DNA of 14,884 bases from Rubrivivax sp. (lineage in GTDB: Bacteria > Pseudomonadota > Gammaproteobacteria > Burkholderiales > Burkholderiaceae_C). Below, piece after piece: positions 5,806 through 13,299 of the stretch. The DNA is taken from the NCBI GenBank assembly GCA_027484885.1, contig JAIXSD010000531.1, forward strand, positions 1-14,884. The letters are read 5' to 3'. Position numbers and translations under genes: made by a program. Position 1 is the stretch's first letter. Every line of letters begins with the position of its first letter. Below the pieces are notes generated by a model that was not told the origin of the DNA, searched no databases, and was given only the letters and a program-made list of their open reading frames with translations.

Positions 5806-7949
5806 GCGCCCCCCACCAAGCTGCGTTCACCGGCACCGCCGCCATGAAACAAGGGCAAAGAAATCGTCACTGTGGTCCCGATCTTGAGTTTGCTGTCCAC
5901 CGAAATTTTTCCACCCAGCTCTTGCAGGTATTGATAGCTCTCATAGGCGCCAATGCCCATGCCGCTGGTCTTGGTGGTCTGGAATGGTTTGAAGAGCCGG
6001 TTCTGGATGAACTCTTCGCTCATGCCACACCCTTGGTCGCAGATGATGAGCTGCGCCATGCTGCCATTCTGTTCCAAGATCAGGCTCACTTCGGCCTCGG
6101 CGGCGCTGGCATCGAAGGCGTTTTGCACAACATGCCCGATCACGCGCTCGACCCGGTCTTCATGCCCGCGAGTGCGCAAGCCTTGACTCAGCTGCAGGTT
6201 CAGGCGGCGCCCCTTGGCCTCGGCCGCGGAGGCCAGACGCTTGGCAATGCTGACCAGATCGACACCGCTGCTCACCCCATGCGGCTTTTCGCCCTCTCGC
6301 AGTTGCAGCATCAGCTGCCGCATCTTCTCCAGTGAGTTCTCCACCGTGTCCAACATATCCTGCTGAAACTCAGGATTATCTCGAAGCCGCTTGGCGTTCT
6401 TCATCATCAAGGACAGCTGCGTGACGATGTTCTTCAAATCATGGACCACAAAGGCGGACATGCGATTGAAGGCATCGAACTTGCGCGCCTCGAGCAGGGC
6501 TTCAGCCGCCTGCATTTGCGCCAGATAGCTGGCGGCCTGGCTGCTGGCCGTCTTGAGCAAATCGCGGACTTCCCAGTTGACCTCGATCGGCGCTCGCGGA
6601 CGCCCCAGCACGACCAGGCCCAGCAATTCCCCGCCGACGATCAACGGGATGACCAGCCAGTAGCGCGCATCAGCCTGCAGCCAAGAGGGCAAGACCACGC
6701 CCTCGTAGCTCTGTCGCTGGGCATGCAACTGCTGAATATCCACAATCCAGTTGCGCACGCGCAGAAACTCGCAAAACGTCGAGCACAGAGGTTCAGACTG
6801 TTCCTGCTGAGGCAGATTCCAGTGCACGACGGGGCCCAGCTCGGCCTCCACACCCCGGCGCAACCACAGCGCACCTGAGGGCGCCTCCACCAGATTGGCC
6901 AAGGCCTTGACCACGGTCTGCCCCATTTCCTGGGGCGAACTGCCCGACGACAGGATGGCGGTGAAGCGCAACCATTCCTCGCGATAGTCGTAGCGGTAGT
7001 TGAAGAAATTCTTGCTGATGTAGATCTTCAGGCGCGCCCGAATGGCCCCGGACAGCACGGCCACGGCCAGCGCAATCATGGCCACAAACATCAGCGCCAG
7101 TTGCAGCGCCCGCCCCCACTCGCCGCCGGTGTAGCGCACGTAATAGCCAACGCCCGAGACCAGCAGCAGATACGCGCCCACCAGCAGCAATGCCGCCGAA
7201 TGGAACACGGCAGCCCGGGAGACGTGGAGCTTGTCCAGCCAATCCACCTGACGCCGCGCCGCCATGAACAGCAAAGGCACGGCCAGGCTGTGCACCAGGG
7301 CGCGAACACTCAGCGCATCGCTGTCGAAGCGACGGAACAAAGCCGCCTGAGAGAAAAAGAACAGGTCAAACGCAAAGATCGCGCTGAGCCCCAGACAGAC
7401 CGGCTTGGCATTCCAGCGCGAATCGGCCGAGACATTGCGCAGCAACTGCTCCACCAGGATCAGCCCGACCACGGCCTGAGCCAGGGATGCAAACGCTGCA
7501 GGCCGACTCAGCATGACGGGCCAGGACAACCAGGGGCTGCTGTACTCGCGTGAGAGCAAGAAGCCCAGGGAGATCAAGGAAACCAAGCCCGCCAAAGGCA
7601 CAAGGCGCGGCAAGCCGGCGGCCCGTGCGCCACCATCCGCCGGACGCAGCAGCAAGCAGACAAAGGCCAGCCAGAGGCCATAGCGCAACCAGTCGGCCAG
7701 CGGGATCAACCACACATCCACCTCGATCGGCAGACGCAGCCATTGGGTCAGCCAGGACAGCGCAGCCCAGGCGCTGCTGACCACCAAGGCGGACAAGAAG
7801 ACATAGGACACGCTGTGCGCCGGCGCGCTGCGCTGCCAGCACAGCTTCCAAGCAAAGTACAGGGTGAACACCGCATAGGCCAAAGCGGCCAGCGCATCAC
7901 CGAACAGGCTGAGATCCAGCAAATTGTTGAGCATCAGCGATTGGAGCAT
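5802..7949 (-). CDS. prsK: PrsK, PEP-CTERM system membrane histidine kinase
   Basis: The 715-aa protein has a long hydrophobic N-terminal half with roughly eight or more membrane segments (about 15-305), typical of PrsK, then a GAF-like domain (about 325-475, ending VIPLIVGGELLGLVVLGRP), a coiled link and the kinase core. The phosphorylated histidine is H503 in FVVHDLKNIVTQ; the N box is centred on N610 (VVQNAFDAS), G1 is DQGCGM (638-643), the F box FKPFQTTK (653-660) and G2 GMGIGAY (663-669). All ATP-binding motifs are present. It should sense an unknown membrane or intracellular cue and phosphorylate PrsR. The ribosome-binding site before the ATG at 7949 is weak and M6 is an alternative start. 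A terminator at 8070-8094 separates it from the sugar transferase gene, so it should have its own promoter in the roughly 120 bp upstream; I could not identify one. Confidence 0.93.
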   Translation of the reverse strand: MLQSLMLNNLLDLSLFGDALAALAYAVFTLYFAWKLCWQRSAPAHSVSYVFLSALVVSSAWAALSWLTQWLRLPIEVDVWLIPLADWLRYGLWLAFVCLLLRPADGGARAAGLPRLVPLAGLVSLISLGFLLSREYSSPWLSWPVMLSRPAAFASLAQAVVGLILVEQLLRNVSADSRWNAKPVCLGLSAIFAFDLFFFSQAALFRRFDSDALSVRALVHSLAVPLLFMAARRQVDWLDKLHVSRAAVFHSAALLLVGAYLLLVSGVGYYVRYTGGEWGRALQLALMFVAMIALAVAVLSGAIRARLKIYISKNFFNYRYDYREEWLRFTAILSSGSSPQEMGQTVVKALANLVEAPSGALWLRRGVEAELGPVVHWNLPQQEQSEPLCSTFCEFLRVRNWIVDIQQLHAQRQSYEGVVLPSWLQADARYWLVIPLIVGGELLGLVVLGRPRAPIEVNWEVRDLLKTASSQAASYLAQMQAAEALLEARKFDAFNRMSAFVVHDLKNIVTQLSLMMKNAKRLRDNPEFQQDMLDTVENSLEKMRQLMLQLREGEKPHGVSSGVDLVSIAKRLASAAEAKGRRLNLQLSQGLRTRGHEDRVERVIGHVVQNAFDASAAEAEVSLILEQNGSMAQLIICDQGCGMSEEFIQNRLFKPFQTTKTSGMGIGAYESYQYLQELGGKISVDSKLKIGTTVTISLPLFHGGGAGERSLVGGA

Positions 7950-8069
7950 GGCTCGCGGACCGGCCGACTCGGCACAAATGCCGATCGCTCGCTCATCGAC
8001 CGTTCATTTGCCGATCCTCAAGTGCGATCGATAGGCCTGGAGCGAACAGAACCGACGCGAGCAGGACAG

Positions 8070-8094
8070 AAAAAAGCCGGCTCCAAGAGCCGGC
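8070..8094 (-). terminator. intrinsic terminator after the sugar transferase gene
   Basis: On the minus strand a perfect 8-bp stem GCCGGCTC/GAGCCGGC with a 3-nt loop is followed directly by TTTTTT. It lies about 28 bp after the sugar transferase stop codon and before prsK, making the sugar transferase a separate transcription unit. Confidence 0.9.
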
Positions 8095-8122
8095 CCATTG
8101 CGCATAGCTTGCGCGCGTTTGA

Positions 8123-9505
8123 TCAGCGGGCACCCTTGCCGGTCAACACCACGGCCACGGTTTCCAACATGATCAGCAGATCGAGGAAGAGCGAGTTGTT
8201 CTTGACGTAGTACAGGTCGTATTGCAGCTTCTCGATCGAATCTTCCACGGTCGAGCCGTACTCGTAACGGACTTGCGCCCAACCCGTGACGCCCGGCTTG
8301 ACGCTGTGACGAACAGCGAAGTAAGGAATCTTGTTGATCAGATCGTCGACAAAGAACTGGCGCTCCGGACGCGGGCCCACCATGCTCATCTCGCCGCGCA
8401 GCACATTGATCAGCTGAGGCAGTTCGTCGATGCGAACCTTGCGGATGAAGCGGCCCACACGGGTGACGCGGTCGTCGTTCAGGGTGGCCCAACGGGGCTT
8501 GCCGTCCTTTTCAGCATCGGTACGCATGCTGCGGAACTTGATCACCTTGAACACGGCACCGTTCAGACCGACGCGTTCTTGCTGGTACAGGACCGGGCCC
8601 TTGGATTCCAGCTTGATCAGCACGGCGGTCACCGCCATGACCGGCAAGGTCAGGACGAAGATCAGCGACGAGAACACGATGTCGCAGATGCGCTTGACGG
8701 CCGTGCGGAACACGCCTTGGTTGAAACCATCGCCGAAGATCAACCAGCCGGCATTGACGTGGCTGATCTTGATCTGGGCCAGTGTCTTCTCGAAGTGGGT
8801 GGCAATGTCAACCACGCGAATGCCGTACAGCTTGCAATCCAGCAGTTGACGCAGCGGCATGCTGCCACCACGGCGCTCCGACAAGGCCACCACAATTTCA
8901 TCCACACCCAGGCTGCGGGCGGTGTCGGTCAGAGAGCCGCGCGACTGAATCAGCTCATTGGCAGGCACTTCCGACGTTTCTTCATTGGGGCCAGCCAGGT
9001 AGCCCACGATCAGGGCATGAGGGTCAGCGGCCTTGAGCGTGGCGCCCACCGTCTTGGCCACAGCGCCAGACCCGAAGATCAGGATGCGGGTGCGGGTGCG
9101 GGATTGAGCGCCGGCGTGGGCCGCGTACACACGGTGCACCATCACCGCAGCCACAGCCACCATGGCCGCGACGGTAACGAGCTGACGGTGACCCGGGTTG
9201 ACCGGCAGCAAGCTGAAGATGGCGTAAGCCAGCGGCAGACCAAACAGCAGGCCCAGCAGCGCGCGGGCGCAAGACTCGGTCAGCGAGCGGTTGTGGACAT
9301 GCTGGTACAAACCACTGGCCGAGTTGATGACAAACATGCAACCGGCCAAGGACAAACCATGAGAGGCTACGAAAGGAATGACCGAGCTGGCGGCCTCTTC
9401 CTGACTCAGGACCACGGCGACCACCGCAAAGACGATCAAACCCAGATCGAAAAAGACCTGAAGCAAGGTTTGCCGATGCAAATAGTGGCTGAATATCCGA
9501 ATCAT
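8123..9505 (-). CDS. polyprenyl-phosphate sugar transferase, XrtA/PEP-CTERM-associated (EpsB-like)
   Basis: The 460-aa protein has the WcaJ/PHPT layout. Four N-terminal membrane segments (about 13-33, 47-65, 82-100, 108-126) precede a Rossmann-like domain starting RILIFGSGAVA (140-150). A further hydrophobic segment at about 274-297 leads to the catalytic domain with SKGPVLYQQERVG (301-313), FKVIKFRSMR (319-328), RKVRIDELPQLINVLRG (355-371), MSMVGPRPER (373-382) and KPGVTGWAQV (403-412). This family transfers a sugar phosphate from a nucleotide sugar to undecaprenyl phosphate at the inner membrane, the first step of exopolysaccharide repeat synthesis. The match is to the PEP-CTERM-associated subgroup (TIGR03013), which fits its position next to prsKR. 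GGGGA lies about 7 nt before the ATG. The starting sugar cannot be read from sequence. Confidence 0.93.
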   Translation of the reverse strand: MIRIFSHYLHRQTLLQVFFDLGLIVFAVVAVVLSQEEAASSVIPFVASHGLSLAGCMFVINSASGLYQHVHNRSLTESCARALLGLLFGLPLAYAIFSLLPVNPGHRQLVTVAAMVAVAAVMVHRVYAAHAGAQSRTRTRILIFGSGAVAKTVGATLKAADPHALIVGYLAGPNEETSEVPANELIQSRGSLTDTARSLGVDEIVVALSERRGGSMPLRQLLDCKLYGIRVVDIATHFEKTLAQIKISHVNAGWLIFGDGFNQGVFRTAVKRICDIVFSSLIFVLTLPVMAVTAVLIKLESKGPVLYQQERVGLNGAVFKVIKFRSMRTDAEKDGKPRWATLNDDRVTRVGRFIRKVRIDELPQLINVLRGEMSMVGPRPERQFFVDDLINKIPYFAVRHSVKPGVTGWAQVRYEYGSTVEDSIEKLQYDLYYVKNNSLFLDLLIMLETVAVVLTGKGAR

Positions 9506-9698
9506 GTTATTCCCCGATCACTAAAACTGAACTGCCTGCAGCGTCAAGCGTTTGCCTTCAATTCGAATGCGTCGAAACGCGTCCTCTGAACCGAGCGAAC
9601 CCGCAACAAGCGGGTGCTCAAGCAAACGATCCAAATCTGACACTGGGTCTTACCTTGATCGCGAGCGAATGATGCCTGCGCCGCCACTGCTTGAAAGC

Positions 9699-9715
9699 CC
9701 CCCGTTTAGAGGGGG
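9699..9715. repeat. C5/G5 hairpin, possible interspersed intergenic repeat
   Basis: CCCCC (9699-9703) pairs with GGGGG (9711-9715) across a GTTTAGA loop; the surrounding bases also look like a mobile intergenic repeat unit. Copy number elsewhere in the genome cannot be judged from one window. Confidence 0.35.
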
Positions 9716-9794
9716 ACCGGCGGGAATAAAGACAAATCGCCGCAACGCTAAGCATTGAGTTTTCAGGCCCCTGCGACTAAGTGGCGAGAGTAGA

Positions 9795-9852
9795 GCGCAT
9801 TCCATGGCGCCCTCAGGAAATGCCGCCGCCCCGCAGCGTGCGTATTCCACGG
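9795..9852. repeat. imperfect 13-bp direct repeat, possible paired activator sites
   Basis: GCGCATTCCATGG at 9795-9807 recurs as GCGTATTCCACGG at 9840-9852, 11 of 13 bases identical, with a 45-bp period (roughly four helical turns). Tandem sites on one face of the helix far upstream of a promoter are the usual arrangement for sigma-54 activators such as PrsR; this link is inferred. Confidence 0.35.
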
Positions 9853-9871
9853 GCATGGAGTTCTCGCAAAT

Positions 9872-9902
9872 TGGCACATGTGCCATCAGGAAACAATTTG
9901 TT
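9872..9902. promoter_or_regulatory. two adjacent palindromes, candidate operators
   Basis: TGGCACATGTGCCA (9872-9885) is a perfect 14-bp palindrome; six bases later AACAATTTGTT (9892-9902) is a perfect dyad about a central T. Neither is followed by a T-tract. Such close dyads usually mark binding sites for dimeric regulators. They lie about 370-400 bp upstream of the sugar transferase ATG and about 56 bp past the binding-protein terminator. Confidence 0.4.
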
Positions 9903-9957
9903 CAGCTCTATCAATTCTCCGGGGTCAATATGAAAGTGTGCATTTTGCCGAGCCCAT

Positions 9958-9981
9958 AAAAAAGGCCCGCTTGCGCGGGCC
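9958..9981 (-). terminator. intrinsic terminator of the ABC binding-protein gene
   Basis: On the minus strand a perfect 7-bp GC-rich stem GGCCCGC/GCGGGCC with loop GCAA is followed by TTTTTT. It lies about 28 bp after the stop of the binding-protein gene. A strong terminator of this type fits a highly expressed single-gene unit. Confidence 0.93.
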
Positions 9982-10009
9982 TAGGGATTGCGAAGTCAGC
10001 TGAAATGAA

Positions 10010-11152
10010 TCAACGAACCACGGCGATTTGCGACTTTTCGCCACCCTTGTAGGTGTACATGGTCAGAGCGCCGTTCTTGATGTCGCCCTTGTTGTCGAAG
10101 GAAATGGTGCCAGTGACACCCTTGTAACCTTCGGTCTTGGCCAGGACCGGCAGGTACTTGGCCGGCTCAGCAGAGCCTGCCTTGACCATGGCGGCGACCA
10201 GCACGTTCACGGCGTCGTAGACGTAGGGCGCGTAGATCTGGACTTCAACCTTGTAGGCTTCCTTGAACTTGGCCTTGAAAGCGTCCGAGGTCTTCTTCGA
10301 TTCGCCTTCCACGCCACCGGCTTCAGCGCAAACCACTTGGCCGTCACCCATGGTGCCAGCGGCCAGCTTGGGCAGTTCGCCCGAGCAGATGCCGTCGCCA
10401 CCCACAAACTTGGCTTCGATGCCCAGCTGCTTCATCTGGCGCAGCATCGGGCCAGCCACAGCATCCATACCGCCGAAGAAGACCACATCGGGCTTCTTGG
10501 CCTTCAAGTTGGTCAGGATGGCGGTGAAGTCCGTGGCCTTGTCGGTGGTGAATTCACGGCCGACGACCTTGCCGCCGGCTGCCTTGACGCCCTTTTCGAA
10601 CTCGTCAGCCACGCCTTGACCGTAAGCGGTACGGTCGTCGATCACGGCGATCGATTGACCCTTCAGCTCCTTGACCGCGTACTTGCCCAGCGTGCCGCCC
10701 AGGTGCACGTCGTCAGCCACCACACGGAAGGTGGTCTTGTAGCCGTTGCGGGTGAACTTGGGGTTGGTGGCCGAAGGCGAAATCTGGGGAATGCCAGCGT
10801 CGCTGTAGACCTTGGAAGCGGGGATGGAGGTGCCCGAGTTCAGGTGACCGACCACGCCGTTGACCTTGGAATCCACCAGCTTTTGAGCGGCGGCCGTGCC
10901 TTGCTTCGGATCGCCAGCATCGTCTTCGGCCAGCAGTTCGAACTTGGCCTTCTTGCCGCCGATCATCACGCCCTTGGCGTTCAGCTCGGTGATGGCCATG
11001 CGAGCGCCCAACTCGTTGTCCTTGCCCAGGTGGGCAATCGCGCCGCTGGTGGGGCCGACGTGGCCGATCTTCACAACCAGATCTTGCGACATGGCTGCAC
11101 CGCTCAGCATCAGCGCCACGGCGCCGACCACAACATTCAATTTAACCTGCAT
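10010..11152 (-). CDS. branched-chain amino acid-type ABC transporter substrate-binding protein
   Basis: The 380-aa protein has a signal peptide (about residues 1-22, MQVKLN then AVALMLSGAAMS, cleavage near QD) and a mature periplasmic type I binding fold of the LivJ/LivK family. Typical family blocks are VVKIGHVGPTSGAIAHLGKD (26-45), EDDAGDPKQGTAAAQKLV (76-93), GHLNSGTSIPAS (102-113), ISPSATNP (124-131) and DDRTAYGQGVADEFEKG (172-188). It should capture a ligand in the periplasm and deliver it to an inner-membrane LivHMGF-type transporter; leucine/isoleucine/valine is the family default, but related proteins bind amides, urea or aromatic acids. GGAGG lies 6 nt before the ATG, a very strong ribosome-binding site. 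No permease or ATPase genes are adjacent and it has its own terminator, so it is an orphan binding protein that probably shares a transporter encoded elsewhere. Confidence 0.93.
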   Translation of the reverse strand: MQVKLNVVVGAVALMLSGAAMSQDLVVKIGHVGPTSGAIAHLGKDNELGARMAITELNAKGVMIGGKKAKFELLAEDDAGDPKQGTAAAQKLVDSKVNGVVGHLNSGTSIPASKVYSDAGIPQISPSATNPKFTRNGYKTTFRVVADDVHLGGTLGKYAVKELKGQSIAVIDDRTAYGQGVADEFEKGVKAAGGKVVGREFTTDKATDFTAILTNLKAKKPDVVFFGGMDAVAGPMLRQMKQLGIEAKFVGGDGICSGELPKLAAGTMGDGQVVCAEAGGVEGESKKTSDAFKAKFKEAYKVEVQIYAPYVYDAVNVLVAAMVKAGSAEPAKYLPVLAKTEGYKGVTGTISFDNKGDIKNGALTMYTYKGGEKSQIAVVR

Positions 11153-11265
11153 GAATTACCTCCGAGTTGGAAGAAGGAGAGTTATTTGCCGTTGAATTCT
11201 CAACACCATGAACATACCCCAAAACGAGGGGGTGACGACATGGGGAAAGCATGGAATCGCAACAG

Positions 11266-11292
11266 GCTTTGCCAGGGTGCAAGCGGCAAAGC
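11266..11292. repeat. inverted repeat between holC and the binding-protein gene
   Basis: Perfect 8-bp arms GCTTTGCC and GGCAAAGC flank an 11-bp loop. There is no T-tract, so it is at most a weak terminator after holC; it could equally be an operator upstream of the binding-protein gene, whose ATG is about 115 bp away. A second short hairpin, GTTGA-ATTC-TCAAC (11191-11204), sits in that leader. Confidence 0.4.
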
Positions 11293-11302
11293 TCCAAAGC
11301 CC

Positions 11303-11734
11303 TCAGGCCACCTTGTGATGGGTGACCTTGAAGCCCAACTCTTCATAGCGGCGCCAGCGCCGGCGCGCGGCCTGCACCTGCTCGGCGTCGGTCGACACCA
11401 CCTCCAGCACGCGCTGGAATTCCTCGAAGCCCTCAGGCATATCAGCGCCGACATTCAGCAGCACTTCGCGATGGGGGAAGTCCACGCAGCGCTCACTCAA
11501 CAAGATCGGTGTGTGCTCGCCCAGCGGCGTGCCCGCATGCGCAGCTTCCCAGCGCGCGTGCGGCACAAAAATGCTGGGCTCGGCGTCCCAGAGCTTGCTG
11601 TCCAGGCGCCCCAGCAAATGGGCCGGGCCACACACGCCTGTGCGCACCCCGGCCTGCTGTGACTTGCGCAGCAGGCGCACCAGATAGCCAAGCCGGTCGG
11701 CAACGCCGGTGTAGAAACTGACTTCGGTTGTCAT
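11303..11734 (-). CDS. holC: DNA polymerase III subunit chi (HolC)
   Basis: The 143-aa protein starts with VSFYTGVADRLGYLVRLLRK (residues 5-24), the characteristic opening of the chi subunit, and has the conserved middle TPILLSERC (75-83) followed by the LLNVGADMPEGFEEFQRVLE core. Chi pairs with psi (HolD), or acts alone in species lacking psi, and links the clamp loader of the replicative polymerase to single-stranded DNA-binding protein. The length (about 145 aa) is normal. AAGGA lies 5 nt before the ATG. It follows pepA by 60 bp, the common pepA-holC order in proteobacteria; the valS gene that often comes next is absent and a binding-protein gene stands there instead. Confidence 0.92.
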   Translation of the reverse strand: MTTEVSFYTGVADRLGYLVRLLRKSQQAGVRTGVCGPAHLLGRLDSKLWDAEPSIFVPHARWEAAHAGTPLGEHTPILLSERCVDFPHREVLLNVGADMPEGFEEFQRVLEVVSTDAEQVQAARRRWRRYEELGFKVTHHKVA

Positions 11735-11757
11735 TCGGTCCTTATGAACGAGAAACA

Positions 11758-11782
11758 GCGGGCGCCGATCACCGGCGCCCGC
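11758..11782 (-). terminator. strong hairpin between pepA and holC, attenuator-like
   Basis: A perfect 10-bp GC-rich stem GCGGGCGCCG/CGGCGCCCGC with a 5-base loop lies 12 bp after the pepA stop and about 24 bp before the holC start. On the minus strand it is followed only by TGTTTCTC, not a full T-tract, so it probably reduces readthrough into holC or protects the pepA message rather than stopping transcription completely. Confidence 0.6.
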
Positions 11783-11794
11783 AACGTTCTTCGA

Positions 11795-13270
11795 TCAACG
11801 AACTTGCGACAGCACGAAGTGGGTCAACAGGCCCACCGGTCGGCCGGTACCGCCCTTGGCCGCGCCGCCCTTCCAGGCGGTGCCGGCGATGTCCAGATGA
11901 CCCCAGGCAAACTTGCCTGCAAAGCGCTGCAGGAACTTGGCCGCAGTGATGGAACCACCGGCGCGCGAACCCACATTGGCGACGTCAGCGAAGTTGCTCT
12001 TGAGGCCTTCTTCGTAGTCATCATCCAGAGGCATGCGCCAGCACAAGTCCAGCGAGGCTTCGCCGGCTGCCGTCAGGGCTTGCGCCAGGCTCTCGTCGTT
12101 GGCGTACATGCCGCTGCGCACACCGCCCAGGGCGATCACGCAAGCGCCGGTCAGCGTGGCCACGTCCACCACAGCAGCGGGCTTGAAACGCTCGGCGTAG
12201 GTCAGCGCATCGCACAGCACCAGGCGGCCTTCGGCGTCGGTGTTCAAGATTTCGATGGTCTGGCCCGACATCGAGGTCACCACGTCACCCGGCTTGAGGG
12301 CGCGGCCGCTGGGCATGTTTTCGCAGGCAGCGATCAGCACCACCAGATTGATCTTGGGCTTGAGTTCAGCCACGGCGCGCAGCGTGCCGATGACGCTGGC
12401 GGCACCGCCCATGTCGAACTTCATCTCGTCCATTTCGGCGCCCGGCTTCAGCGAGATACCACCCGAGTCGAAGGTGATGCCCTTGCCCACCAGCACCACG
12501 GGCGCCTGGGTCTTGGCTGCACCGTCGTAGCGCGCGACGATGAAGCGCAGCGGCTCGTCCGAGCCTTGCGCGACGGAAAGGAAGGAGCCCATGCCCAGCT
12601 TCTCGACCGCCTTCTTGTCCAGCACTTCCACCTTCAGGCCGTAGGTCTGGCCCAGGGCCTTGACTTGCTCACCGAGGAAGGTCGGGGTGGCGTAATTGCC
12701 CGGGCGGTTGGCGCATTCGCGGGCCAATTCGACACCAGCACCGATCGCTTCGCCGCGGGCCAGGCCCAGCTTGGCGGCCTTGGCGAAGGCCGTGTCGGCC
12801 TTGTCCACCAGCAGGCTCAGCTTGGACAGCTTGCCGGCTTCCGGTGCGCTCGGCTTGGTGTGACGGTACACGTAAGTGGCATCACCGGCGGCCAGCACAA
12901 ACTGCTCGGCCAGGCTGTCGCCGTGGGCAGCCGTATCGAAGCCGACAAAGGCCACGCCGGCATGTGCCACGCCGCGCCCCTTGAGCAAGCCCAGGGCCGC
13001 TTGCACCGCGGCACGCGCGGCCTTAACACTGGTCTTGCCCGAAGCGGCCAGGATCACGCGCGGCGCCTTCACTCCGGAGGGGCGCTGCAGCACCAGCGAC
13101 TTGCCGGCTTTCAACTCGAAGTCGCCCAGCTTGATCGCATCCTTGATGAGGGCGCTCAGGCCGGCGTCCAGGCCCGCGGGCAGCGTGTCACCGCCCAGAA
13201 CCAGGATCAAGGCATCAGCATTGAAGCTGGCCAATGCGTCAAAGGACGCAGACTGTGTACGGAAGTCCAT
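11795..13270 (-). CDS. pepA: leucyl aminopeptidase PepA (M17 family)
   Basis: The 491-aa protein has the usual two-domain M17 structure. The catalytic half contains all metal ligands: K263 and D268 in VGKGITFDSGGISLKPG, D286 in MKFDMGGA, and D345 and E347 in the family signature NTDAEGRL (343-350); catalytic K275 and R349 are present. It is a cytosolic hexameric metallo-aminopeptidase that removes N-terminal residues, preferably leucine, during peptide turnover; E. coli PepA also binds DNA in carAB regulation and plasmid resolution, which cannot be judged here. Length is normal and there are no lesions. It is followed by holC and is divergent from lptF, with only 29 bp between start codons. 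The ribosome-binding site is weak. Confidence 0.96.
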   Translation of the reverse strand: MDFRTQSASFDALASFNADALILVLGGDTLPAGLDAGLSALIKDAIKLGDFELKAGKSLVLQRPSGVKAPRVILAASGKTSVKAARAAVQAALGLLKGRGVAHAGVAFVGFDTAAHGDSLAEQFVLAAGDATYVYRHTKPSAPEAGKLSKLSLLVDKADTAFAKAAKLGLARGEAIGAGVELARECANRPGNYATPTFLGEQVKALGQTYGLKVEVLDKKAVEKLGMGSFLSVAQGSDEPLRFIVARYDGAAKTQAPVVLVGKGITFDSGGISLKPGAEMDEMKFDMGGAASVIGTLRAVAELKPKINLVVLIAACENMPSGRALKPGDVVTSMSGQTIEILNTDAEGRLVLCDALTYAERFKPAAVVDVATLTGACVIALGGVRSGMYANDESLAQALTAAGEASLDLCWRMPLDDDYEEGLKSNFADVANVGSRAGGSITAAKFLQRFAGKFAWGHLDIAGTAWKGGAAKGGTGRPVGLLTHFVLSQVR

Positions 13271-13299
13271 AATGTCGCCGAGTAGAAAAAAGTCCCAGG
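13268..13299. promoter_or_regulatory. 29-bp divergent gap between pepA and lptF with possible lptF -10 box
   Basis: The two start codons point away from each other with 29 bp between them (13271-13299). On the plus strand CATAAT (13268-13273) matches the -10 consensus at 5 of 6 bases and overlaps the pepA start codon, but no good -35 is found 16-19 bp upstream. I found no clear pepA promoter on the minus strand; it would have to lie inside the lptF coding region. Confidence 0.35.

Larger units (their letters stand above)
9506..9957. other. gene-free region upstream of the sugar transferase gene
   Basis: About 450 bases without a credible gene, more AT-rich than the surrounding coding DNA. 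It contains a 14-bp palindrome (9872-9885), an adjacent 11-bp dyad (9892-9902), two near-identical 13-mers GCGCATTCCATGG and GCGTATTCCACGG (9795-9807 and 9840-9852), a C5/G5 hairpin (9699-9715) and a 5-bp hairpin CCCGC-AACAA-GCGGG (9600-9614). The promoter of the sugar transferase should be here, but no strong sigma-70 or sigma-54 match is visible. Confidence 0.6.

Noticed and set aside
9542..9547. TTGACG -35-like hexamer before the sugar transferase
   Set aside because: No acceptable -10 at 16-18 bp, and transcription would start almost at the ribosome-binding site.
9650..9886. 78-codon open frame on the minus strand in the gene-free region
   Set aside because: It runs through the palindrome and the C5/G5 hairpin, has low-complexity composition and no supporting start signal.
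11259..11274. Sigma-54-like promoter TGGCAAAGCCTGTTGC upstream of the binding-protein gene
   Set aside because: Spacing between GG and GC is 11 bp instead of the strict 10, and the -24 box lacks the CAC extension.
11744..13285. 513-codon open frame on the plus strand, antisense to pepA
   Set aside because: PepA on the opposite strand has complete catalytic motifs; the antisense frame is a by-product of GC-rich third positions and shows no recognisable domain. The same applies to other long antisense frames, such as 10028-11662 and 8222-9589.
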